This document shows, one piece after another, positions 27,501 through 36,060 of a stretch of DNA of 64,000 nucleotides. Each line of letters opens with the position of its first letter. Positions within the stretch are counted from its first letter, which is position 1. The stretch spans positions 62,001-126,000 of the forward strand of contig OENT01000095.1 of assembly GCA_900239685.1 (NCBI GenBank). The letters are read 5' to 3'. A program made the translations under genes and the position numbers. Origin of the DNA: Rotaria macrura. Taxonomy: Eukaryota > Rotifera > Eurotatoria > Philodinida > Philodinidae. Below the pieces are notes generated by a model that saw nothing but the letters and a program-made list of their open reading frames with translations, had not been told where the DNA came from and searched no databases.

Positions 27501-28802
27501 TGACGAATCACTGTAATTCCAATTATGGCTACACGGAATGATTTCAGGTTTTATATAAACGAGTTTCAAAGAAAACTAGTTTCATCGATATATGATCGAG
27601 CAGATTCAATGATCTGGTAGAAAACAGTCAATCTTCCTCGAGAAAAAATTCACCGATTTGAACATCTTCGAAACGATATTATTTATAGTTAAAAAACAAT
27701 AATGAAATCGCTCACGTTCATTGTCAGCATCCCAGGTAGAGCGATACGGACCGTAACATCATTAAAATAGGGCCGTATACGGCCGTATTTTCACAGTATA
27801 CTGCTCCTTATATGGTAATATTTCTGGGCACAGTAATAAAGGATCGTATACTGTGAAAATACGGCCCTTTTTTAATGATGTTACGGTCCGTATTACTGCG
27901 TCCACTCAACGATCCGTAACGGATATCCGTTTTAATTGACCTGGGTATATTCAACGATTCATGCTTGACATGGTCGGTCATAAGATCACTGGAAAAGTCT
28001 GGATAGCAAAAAAAACGTTCACCTGGAAAATCTAACTAGAAAATACTGTTCATGTCATAATGGTTTATAGTCGAGTTTTGTTGCTACGCGACTGAATAAC
28101 TAGGAAACATTCGTCGTTGGAAAACATCGATTATCTACTAATTTTGTTGGTTATTTCAAAATCGAACCATTTTTAGGTACCGTTGCTGATATATGTCGAT
28201 ATTTACGAAATTTTAATGGTGTTCTTCAAATCATGGCTGCTTTTGTAAATAGTTCAGTGTACCGCTTAAAACAAACATGGGATCGTATATCAAAACAAAA
28301 TAAACAAGTTATAAATAAACTTCAGAATCTCGTTCATTCCGATGGTAAATTTAAAAATTTACGTGATACACTAACAAAGTAAATGAACGAAGAAAACGTT
28401 CACCGAATTATCGAACTCATGAAAAATAAAATTTTCTATTTTAAATAGAGTTGATCCCCCGTGTATACCGTATCTTGGTTTATATCTATCGGATTTAACA
28501 TTTATCGAAGAAAGTTCACAAGATATATCAGACAATTTGATTAATTTTTCGAAAATGCGAATGGTAATGAAAATTTTATTCTTGAACTTCATGTCAAGCA
28601 CTATTTTTCTTCTTAGAAAACACATATTATAAATGAAGTACATCGTTTTCAATCGTCACCGTTCAAAATAAAACACAATCCACGTGTATGTGCTTATTTA
28701 TTAGATAGATCACGACTATTAACTGAAGATCAATGTTATGTTCTTTCATTAAAACTTGAGCCAAGAACATCTCGAGTTGGATTACCAAGTTTCGGTGTTT
28801 AA
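9518..28802 (+). CDS. RASGRF: Ras guanine-nucleotide exchange factor, RasGRF1/2-like
   Basis: Calcium/calmodulin-regulated exchange factor that loads GTP on Ras (CDC25 domain) and Rac (DH domain). The model has 1,453 residues; vertebrate RasGRF has about 1,240-1,270. Exons: 9518-9847, 11768-11874, 11944-12091, 12143-12297, 13391-13515, 13600-13660, 13724-13803, 13866-13942, 14031-14150, 14213-14323, 14386-14503, 16072-16235, 17626-17975, 18041-18116, 18185-18417, 18484-18545, 18600-18689, 18750-18797, 20460-20941, 20993-21104, 21165-21380, 21450-21607, 26272-26301, 26363-26512, 26572-26666, 26724-26808, 26877-26952, 28177-28378, 28449-28563, 28617-28802. Regions: PH1 (about 40-146; [17 protein letters not shown]), coiled coil, IQ motif (about 225-245; [15 protein letters not shown]), DH (about 260-455; [20 protein letters not shown]), PH2 (about 470-620), REM (about 680-720; [20 protein letters not shown]), a Ser/Thr-rich linker, then CDC25 (about 1200-1440; [14 protein letters not shown]). 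Domain order and long identical stretches make the family certain. The linker, including exons 17-20, is divergent and least sure. Long introns (1.1-4.7 kb) follow exons 1, 4, 11, 12, 18, 22 and 27. Confidence 0.95.
21105..21164 (+). other. Probable 60-nt stop-free intron inside the RasGRF linker
   Basis: The interval starts GTATGC and ends TTTGCAG. It is exactly 60 nt, the typical short-intron size here, and has no in-frame stop, so reading through it also keeps the frame. Its translation is strongly hydrophobic ([14 protein letters not shown]...), unlike the Ser/Arg-rich linker on both sides. I therefore treat it as an intron; retention would add 20 residues. Confidence 0.7.
21657..21922. 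mobile_element. Hairpin MITE with TA target duplication (Tc1/mariner-like)
   Basis: This is a near-perfect palindrome with arms of about 130 bp meeting at a TCGCGA centre near 21790/21791. The ends are CAGTGCTGTTCACAA and, inverted, CAGGGCTGTTCACAA. It is flanked by TA on both sides (21655-21656 and 21923-21924), the target duplication expected for Tc1/mariner-type transposition. The arms differ at only a few positions and by small indels, which suggests a fairly recent insertion. It has no coding capacity. Confidence 0.9.
22500..23015. mobile_element. Outer CCCAGG-type foldback element, interrupted by a second copy
   Basis: The left end reads TACCCACGTCGAATGATACGG. The right end, inverted, reads TACCCAGGTTAAACGATACG. 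TA flanks both sides (22498-22499 and 23016-23017). The interior is made of TACGG/CCGTA words and carries two inverted copies of a CATCATTAAAATA-like block. A second, better-preserved element occupies 22640-22882, so this one was either hit near its middle or expanded by nested duplication. Confidence 0.7.
22640..22882. mobile_element. Inner CCCAGG-type foldback element (243 bp)
   Basis: It starts CCCAGATGGAGCGATACGG and ends ...TTGACCTGGG. The two halves are inverted copies of about 100 nt: an arm carrying TTGAGTGGACGC, TACGGACCGTAACATC and TTAAAATAGGGCCGTAT recurs in reverse complement in the right half. It is nearly identical to the element at 27731-27945, except that that copy lacks about 28 bp between two ACCG words. 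Confidence 0.85.
23261..23845. mobile_element. Long CCCAGG-type element (585 bp) of dense TACGG/CCGTA words
   Basis: It starts CCCAGGAGGAAGGTTACG and ends ...CGACCTGGG, with TA on the left. The whole interval is saturated with CCGTA, TACGG, CGGCCGTA and close variants, which makes it conspicuously CpG-rich in AT-rich DNA. Its left end matches, inverted, the right end of the element at 37509-37793, so the two form a subfamily. It has no protein-coding content. Confidence 0.75.
24309..24611 (+). other. Orphan stop-free stretch after an acceptor-like site, possible relic exon
   Basis: The stretch begins directly after TATAG and has no ATG start (the first codon is TTG). About 100 codons stay open: a charged N-terminal part, then one or two hydrophobic segments (about residues 55-90; [18 protein letters not shown]). 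It could be a relic exon of a membrane protein left in the RasGRF intron, or chance. I do not recognise the family and find no partner exon next to it. Confidence 0.2.
26953..28176. other. 1.2-kb RasGRF intron containing a foldback element
   Basis: This intron lies within the CDC25 coding region, splitting a codon after the EKW motif. It has a GTATGT donor and a TTTTTAG acceptor. Its only recognisable content is the 215-bp element at 27731-27945. Confidence 0.8.
27731..27945. mobile_element. CCCAGG-type foldback element (215 bp)
   Basis: The ends are CCCAGGTAGAGCGATACGG and ...AATTGACCTGGG. Apart from one internal deletion of about 28 bp and a few substitutions, it matches the inner element at 22640-22882 along its whole length. 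Flanks are AT on the left and TATA on the right, so a TA duplication is possible but imperfect. Confidence 0.85.
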
Positions 28803-28803
28803 A

Positions 28804-28841
28804 AATAAAATGTTTTGCTTTTAATGCTATTTTTCAATAAA
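28804..28841 (+). terminator. Poly(A) signals of RasGRF
   Basis: Two AATAAA hexamers (28804-28809 and 28836-28841) follow the stop codon at 28800-28802 within 40 nt. The 3'UTR appears very short. Confidence 0.6.
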
Positions 28842-30769
28842 ATATTGAAGCATTCAATATGAAGAACAAATGTTAAGCTATGCTGCTTAAAATACTACAT
28901 CTTTGACCTTTGTGTTGTTGAAAGAGCGCATCTATCCATTTGTAAGAGTTGAAAAAAAACCTTCCAAATTGCACATTATTAGTAAAAATTCTGCGCCATG
29001 AGCGAAACGTTTTCCTACAATCATAGTGCGCAAGTGTCTTTTGAAAAGAAAGATTTTCTTCAATTCTTTTTGAGTTCCAACGCAAAAATTTTCACCTGAA
29101 CATCATCAAAAGACTGCAAACAAAGATTGTAATCATTGAACATGAACTGTGAAATTGTCATAATGTTTTCGTTAGTATATTCGTATTAAATAAGATCGGT
29201 GATATTATATTTTTACTCGAAGATTTTCTCATCACAGAACTCTCAAGTGCTAATTAGTTTTTCCAAGCTAACCACATGAAAAGAATAAACATAGAACACG
29301 TTTAAAGTCATTAAAAAGAACTTTGTCGTATGAAAATGATCGATATATATTCTATTTTTGTGAGCGAAGTCCTAGAGAGCGGTTTTGATTGCTCATAAAA
29401 TACGTCAGTGTTGTCTGTTCACTTTTAAATGGAAATATTTTATTAGTTTCTTGATTTAAAAGTCATCAACAGATATTTACTCTTCAATTAATAGATTTGA
29501 ATTTCAATGCTTCGAGACGTTTACACAGTGACAATCATTCATGCGTTTGTCATATCTGAATTCATATAATTCTTGATCTATCCTCATAGAACGAGTCATT
29601 CGACAGTACATGTAACCAAGTGTCTATAGTTATTGAAAAATCATCGACCTAGTTTACATATTATTCTGAAAACTGTCGATCAGTGACTTTGTTCAATTTA
29701 AAATACGCATACTATGAAGAAAAAGATCGTTAATAAGTTCGGTACAAGTGATTAAATCACAAGATTTGTTCACTACATAAAATTGATCAATAATGAAGAT
29801 GACGATTGCTTCGATAAAATGATCATCAACTTAAGCTTCCTTGTATTCATTCTAATTCTGATCGAAAATCTGTTATGAAAGCCATCAATAGGTTATCATG
29901 CGTCAGCTATAATCATACTGAATGTGAAGTATTCAATCAAACTTACGACACTAAATGAATTCATTCAAGTCAATGAGTGTGCAGTCTAAAAGTTGTGTTA
30001 TCTGATAAGTAACAATTGAACTCATATGCATAAGTTAAAAATTAAAATTTTAAGATTTTCAATCAGTGAGAAATTCATTTATAAACTAAATAAAACAGAA
30101 ATCATCAAAATCTACTTACTTACAAACTATCCCATACAATATGTATCCTGGGATGGTCTGATCGGAGGTGTGACAGCCCCCAATCATGAAAAATTTTCGT
30201 TTTTTTCTCAGCGTAACCGAAACCTTTTTGCGTTCTGTTCGAAATTGTTTTTCACACCTTTCCAAAAAGATCATTACACCCCCCCCCCCCTCTGCCAATG
30301 TTAGCTGCTTCGGGGCACCCCTGTTTGTATTAGTGCCTCATCGGTCGACACTTACATATTAATTTATTGATTTCATTTGTTTTCTATTGGATAATTACGA
30401 TGCGTGATACGGTGAAAGTATTGAAAAGGCATATCATGTAAGTATTAGAGAAGAGGAACCAATCGAAACCTGCGACTGACTTTATAAAATAATCTTATAT
30501 CTCTTTCGATTCGCCCCTATGTATCGTAAAGTTAACAACAATCCTAAGAAATATTTTTATTCGTAACAGTCAATTAGTAATGTTTGTTGAACAAGGGTTT
30601 ATATTAGTTATTGAAATAAAAAGAATAAAATCCTTTGACTGAAAATTAGAAGACAGGGTTTTCGAACAAAGATCACGTGTAAATTAACGAATATGCGAAA
30701 AAAAATATAATTGAAATATGAATAATATCTATCATTTTCTGTCATATTCATTATTTGGAAGAATCATCA
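28842..30769. other. Intergenic DNA with a C-homopolymer region
   Basis: No gene was recognised. Around 30150-30310 the composition changes: a GGTGTGACAGCCCCC word, a run of 12 C (about 30279-30290) and CGGGGCACCCC. This could be a transposon end or a low-complexity insertion. The rest is AT-rich. Confidence 0.5.
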
Positions 30770-31075
30770 CTATTTTTGTTTGCTTTTCAATAAACTTGAG
30801 AGGATACCATTAGCATGAACAAGGTCGCCAGCTTCAAGTGTTCCACTTTTATCAGCATCGAGTTTTTTAAAAATATATTTCGCCAACACTTTTGCAGCGA
30901 AACCTTTAATACCCTGTTTTTCTAATAATAATTGTAAATCTTCTTTCGTTACACGTCCATCACCATTTTGATCTAGCATTCGAAGAGCTTGAGTAGGGTT
31001 GCTAAATGTATTTGATAAACTACCGATATCTAAGTCTGAAGGTAATGCATCAGCAGCTTCTTTTTCCGACACCAT
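30770..31075 (-). CDS. Small two-EF-hand calcium-binding-like protein
   Basis: A single-exon frame of 101 residues. I chose the ATG at 31075-31073 (MVSEKEAADALP); the frame is open a little further upstream but only to a GTG. Two canonical 12-residue EF-hand loops are visible, DQNGDGRVTKED (35-46) and DADKSGTLEAGD (73-84), each flanked by helix-like hydrophobic segments. There is no signal peptide or membrane segment, and a lysine-rich tail (LLKSKQK). Both loops end in Asp instead of the usual Glu at position 12, which in known EF-hands weakens or alters calcium coordination. The specific family was not identified; calmodulin-like or parvalbumin-like proteins are distant comparisons. Upstream on this strand a TTTTAAGGCAG tract could serve as a splice acceptor for a 5'UTR or leader. 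Confidence 0.8.
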   Translation of the reverse strand: MVSEKEAADALPSDLDIGSLSNTFSNPTQALRMLDQNGDGRVTKEDLQLLLEKQGIKGFAAKVLAKYIFKKLDADKSGTLEAGDLVHANGILSSLLKSKQK

Positions 31076-33649
31076 TATCACTTTTCTTTTAAGTGCTTCA
31101 ATTTTCACGTACTGCCTTAAAACCTACGGAGTCTATGTTGGTAAGAAAAGAACTGATGTAAAAAGCAGAACAACAACACTTTTAGTAATGTCTACAAGGA
31201 AGAGATTGCTGAAAAAGAAAAATGCTTTTAGCGTATGTAAGGTAAATACTATTGACTGAAATTTATTTTGCAGTGCTTCGTTTCTAATCATGTTTTTTTT
31301 TCATCCAGTAACATGTCAATTCGATAATGAAACATTTGAAAAACATACGATAAACACGATGCTGACTAGATAATTACAAATATCACAGAGTTCTTTACAT
31401 ACATAGTCACAAAGTCAAAACTTTCGACAATAAAAGAAATCCTACTATTCAAAAATCACATCCAATTAGAGATTCGTTTTCAACTGAGCAAAGTTTTAAC
31501 TATACTAAAGGGAAAATGATGCATGTAAAGAATACTATCGAGTACTTGAATGAAAACTAATCCAATAAAATATTAGTTCTGTTTGATTAGTTTTATTTGA
31601 ACTATGTAAATATTCACTTGAAAAGCATGTTTGAAATATGTTCTATTATTGTTCAATGATCTTAATCGAACTAGGCACATATGATAGATATTTCATAATT
31701 TTGTAATAACTACAACGTACGATATCGGTTGATGAAAACTGAAATCCTAAATTGTGAATAGTCTTGATGAACAGTAGTACGTGTAAGACGTTTTCATATT
31801 TTGATTATTTAAAGAAAACGAATTCCTTCATATTAAAATTTTAATTTTACATTCGAAAATACTTGACTATTGGATGTTCTATTAACTAAAATCATTCTGT
31901 AAACAGTAACTGAAATCTACGTAAAGCTATGTCTTCGATAGAAGACCAGGGATGGAACGGTGACGATTACCGTTCCAACCGGTAACCTTTCCACCGGTTA
32001 CCGTTATAAGCTGGCATATGCCGGTATTAGCCGGTAAAAACCGGCATTAATGGTTACCAATGTAGTGGTTACCGATCGGAACGCTTACCGATAAGAATGG
32101 TTGCCGGTAGAACGGTGAACCGCTGATTCACCGTCACCGCTGAATCCCTATTGGAGACATGACAAATTATTGTAATGTTGAATTTTAAAAATATCATCTT
32201 TTTATGTTGAAAAATTTCTATCTATTTTTAAAGTCTCGCACCAGCTTGCTATTTGCAGGTTCTGTGCTTCAACCGTAGCAGATTAATCTGATTCGACTAT
32301 ATGTCAATACAATCGGTGGAGCAACTTCTACTTATTTTTTCTATAGGGTATACTTATTTATTGAGGATTTATTAGAGTTTACTATTTATGATAATAATCC
32401 AGTATGTGCGCACATTGCACATATCCGTATATGCATACCAAGAAATCTCGATGAATCAGTCTTAGTCTCTACTTGTCTAATTACGAACAAGTACAAAGTA
32501 TAGAATCCTGTTTAATACAATAAAACTTTGACAAAGAACATAAAAATGAGAAGATCAACTTGACTGGTAGAATCGTATTGACCAGAACAAAACCAAAAGC
32601 AATCCGTTAATATTATACCACATAGATATCTCTTCAAACTACATTTATACTAACCGCATTCTTCTTGCATAAATATCAACATGATAATATGGAAAGGAGA
32701 ATGGTTTTTGTCTAACACTCTCGAAATCGACTAAAGCAACTAGTGTGATTAATAACTGATCGTGATTTGTATACTTAGATGTCTATCCATAATAAGGATT
32801 CTACTTACATTCTTCATATAACGTATTTTTTGTCGTAGACTTTCGTATTTTTCTTGCAGTTAATTTTTGAGACTTGATCGTATTATCAAGCCGTCTTTAT
32901 ATTGTACTTGGGCTTTAACAAGCAAGACTATCTTCGTATTGAATCAATATCATCCCGTTTGAATACACAAACCCAAACTAAATACTAGACTCGATTAGTC
33001 AATGTCAAAATATCAAACAAAAACGCTAAAACATTATTCTCATACATGAGAAAAAACTCTTGCATGACAAGAAACTAATAGATTGTATTTACTTTAGACA
33101 TTCGAATACGATTCATGTACAATGAAAGTAGAGTTGCACTTGTTTTTTTTTTTGTATATATGTATATCCGATTGATTTTGACAGGTAGTCAATCAATCAA
33201 TCACTGGATGATATTCATTTTACTTTGTTTGGATCCACATTTTGATAACTAGGAAGCAAACACTTTCATGACTTGAAACCTAGTCCCCTTGCTAGTTTTT
33301 TTAAAATCAAATCATTCAATGGCTTGTCCTAGCAAGTCTTTGCTTTGGAGAAGTTGAAATAGACGTATCAATATATCTAATAAAACGGACCTCGACTCTT
33401 GTGATATCTCCACAAAAGCTCAATGAATGATTTGAACGTGATGTTTCTATTTTATTATAAATTCGCAATTCGACATCATGTGCCTTTTTGTCAATTCTTT
33501 TTTTTTCAACAGTCTTGTACTTCTAGCAGAGTCAGTTGTGTCATCATTATCTATTATCATATCATCACAAGTATATCTTTTTCGTTTCGTTCGTATGCCG
33601 TAACAGACAATTTGAATATAGTAGTCATTTTTCTTTGACAACGACGAAG
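31076..33649. other. Intergenic DNA between divergent EF-hand and phospholipase-B-like genes
   Basis: The two genes are transcribed away from each other, so both promoters should lie here. The only recognised feature is the ACCGGT-rich element at 31947-32149. A pyrimidine tract ending in CAACAG (about 33510) precedes the phospholipase-like start. Confidence 0.5.
31947..32149. mobile_element. Small ACCGGT/CGGTTACCG-rich element, possibly hAT-like MITE
   Basis: The interval starts CAGGGATGGAACGGTGACG and ends CGTCACCGCTGAATCCCT, giving imperfect inverted termini (AGGGAT...GGTGACG). The 200 bp between are filled with CCGGTTACC, GGTAACC and CCGGTA words. CAGGG-type ends resemble hAT elements. 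The flanks ATAGAAGAC (left) and ATTGGAGAC (right) could be a decayed 8-9 bp target duplication (7 of 9 match). Confidence 0.6.
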
Positions 33650-35447
33650 ATGACGATGAAACTTATCATTACTACTCTCGTTTTGTCTACGTTTTTACCC
33701 AGTAAAATTCTGGCTATTGATGGTGAAAGTTATGTAGCTTACATTGAAGAACTTAGTGGGGATGAAAATTTTCTTGAGCAATATTCTCAATGGTCATTAG
33801 CACTATTTTCACAATCAGATTATATCTACGGTAAGGCATATGCTCGATTACCATGTCCCGTCGGTAAATCGAATGGTAACATGAGTGTCCCTACCTCCGT
33901 ACATTCTCTTCGACCAAGTGATATTAAATGTATCGGTGCAATAGGCGATGGTTTTACAACTGGTCTAGCTACGTATGCTGTTTCACCGATGGGTTTATTA
34001 ATGGAAAATCGAGGCAAGACTATTTCAAATAATGTTCATTGAGTTGAAATATTTCTTTTTCAGGTATATCTTGGTCTATTGGTGGTGATTATAAGTATTC
34101 AAAATTGGTCTCGTTACCTAATGTTTTACGACAATTTAATTCGAAACTTGAAGGTTTTTCTACTGAAATTTCTTCAATGTTTACAAATAGTTACAATGCT
34201 ACCAACAACAGGCTCAATGTTGGTCTGTGAAAAACGCAGTCAGTCATTCTTGTGGAAGTTTTTTATTTTGTAGCTAAATCATGGGATGATTCAAGTCATG
34301 CGATCTATCAAGCAGACCTTCTTATTCAACGATTGAAAAATGACGAAACATGCGATTGGAAAAATGATTGGAAAATGATTACATTGTTCGTTGGTGTGAG
34401 TTGAAATGAAAATCTTTCTAGTGGATTTTAAAAGATTGAATCTATATTTCAGAGCACTGATTTATGTACTTTCTGTCAAGATCAAAGTAGAAATCATCAT
34501 ACACCAGAACAATATGTAAACAATATTCGTGATACATTGGACAAACTGCGTAATGCTTCAATACCAAGAATTCTAGTAAATCTTGTACTTGCCCTCGACG
34601 TTCGTTACACGAAAGATCTTAGAAGCAGTAACAATACCATTTGCCCTACTTTTCATAAAAGAATATGTCCATGTGCTTCTTTCCCAACAGCTGAACAAGC
34701 TAACACATTAGATGATTATATAGCACAATATCATCAATTACTTTTCGATTTGATTGACTCTGGTCGATATGATGATCGCGATGATTTCACTGTCGTTATT
34801 CAACCATTTATGGCTAAAACGAAATTTCCTTACAAAAATAATAATGAAATTGATTTCACTTATTTTGCACCAGATTGTTTTCATTTTAGTGGTAAACTTT
34901 ATCTTTTTGCTTTACAGGATAAAGAATGAATTTTGTATTGGAAACGCTTTTAGGTAAGAGCCATTCGTTAGCTGGACTTTCACTTTGGAATAATTTGCTT
35001 GAACCTGTTGGCGGTAAACAATTTTCATGGCACATAGGTGAATTATTAAAATGTCCAACAGAAGAATATCCATATATTTTTACATCGAAAAATTCTGCTG
35101 AAGCCTTACAAGAACTTCAACAAACAACGAAGATTGAAACAATGAATCATATTTCAACAATAAGTAGTAGCAATGTTACTTCTGATGTCAATTCTACCAT
35201 TCAACATCATCATAAGAAACATCCAAATTTCGATTCGAAATTATTTACGAATAAAATAAAACTTATTGGAATAATTAGTTTCTTCTTTGTCGTCATCATG
35301 ATTATTATCGTCAGTGTTACTAGAAGGGCCAAACTTCATGTATTTAGGCCAGGACATAGCCGACGTCATTTTAATGATATGAATAATTCACAATATCATG
35401 ATGATAGTGATGAAGTGGAAATATGGAGTCGTACGAATACAAAATAA
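33650..35447 (+). CDS. Phospholipase B1-like type I membrane protein, catalytic residues lost
   Basis: Vertebrate PLB1 is an ectoenzyme of the GDSL lipase family. Exons 33650-34013, 34064-34222, 34274-34395, 34453-34891 and 34954-35447 give 525 residues. Residues 1-22 form a signal peptide (start MTMKLIITTLVL). VPTSVHSLRPSDIK, ISWSIGGD, ESGRYD-like SGRYDDRDDFTVVIQP, YFAPDCFHFSGKSHS and LWNNLLEPVG are diagnostic of PLB1. A transmembrane helix (about 464-488) and a short cytoplasmic tail end the protein. The nucleophile motif GDS is GDG here (Gly101, codon 33950-33952). Block III GGND is GSTD (215-218). The block II AVAGA is not conserved (LNVAKS). The Asp/His pair (356, 359) is kept. By family knowledge this should abolish hydrolysis, yet frame, splice sites and cysteines are intact. 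Intron 1 is GC-AG (GCAAG donor). An in-frame stretch upstream of 33650 has no ATG and is excluded. Confidence 0.92.
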
Positions 35448-36060
35448 CATTTTATTGAAAATGTAATGTCACATCTTAAACGTATCTCTTTGAAATCAAT
35501 ATGTGCATCTATCTAGGTAGATCAATCAGTGTTCAAAATTATGTTTTTCTTTTGTATAAATAGAATCATTCTTATTTTTAATATGCTGAGAAAAAATTTC
35601 TTATTGAATTAATGACGCTCTTCTTTGATATACAAGAAACTATATTCGACTAGAGGCTCCTGTAAGAAGTCAGAGTTTAAGATTATAGCGAAAATTGATT
35701 TAATAAAGTGTTTCAATTAGCATCCCATATTAAAAAAATTCGATTATGAATAAAAATTTATAAAATTGCTTATAATGGAACTATTATAATCTTATCTTAA
35801 TCAGATGTTTCAACCTTAAAAAGACAGAATACATTTGATTCTTTTAAAGTGTATTTGAATCGATATCCTACAGCGACTATAATTATTGATTAGTGTAAAT
35901 TTAAAAGAGGTCAAAATCAAATGGAATCTGTCTTTTTAAAACTGAAAAATCTGATTAAATCAGATTATAATAGTGCCATTAAAAACAACTTTTAATTTGA
36001 TTGATAAGCAAAATTTTTCATACGGGTTTTTAGTTTATTACATATAAAAAAATACTTAAG
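35448..36060. other. 3' flank of the phospholipase-like gene
   Basis: AT-rich and without genes. It contains the foldback MITE at 35775-35979, between the phospholipase-like gene and the helicase pseudogene. Confidence 0.5.
35775..35979. mobile_element. Foldback MITE (205 bp) with TA flanks
   Basis: The ends ATGGAACTATTATAATC and, inverted, ATGGCACTATTATAATC begin inverted arms of about 70 bp; both arms contain TTAATCAGAT, TTAAAAAGACAGA and CATTTGATT. The outer flanks are TA (35773-35774 and 35980-35981), as in Tc1/mariner-type insertions. It shares no sequence with the hairpin at 21657, so it is a different family. Confidence 0.85.

Noticed and set aside
31076..31108. Longer N-terminus for the EF-hand protein
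   Set aside because: The extra codons start from GTG and contain no ATG; the first ATG is at 31075-31073.
33536..33649. Upstream in-frame extension of the phospholipase-like protein
   Set aside because: It has no ATG, and the signal peptide begins exactly at the ATG at 33650; the extension is 5'UTR.
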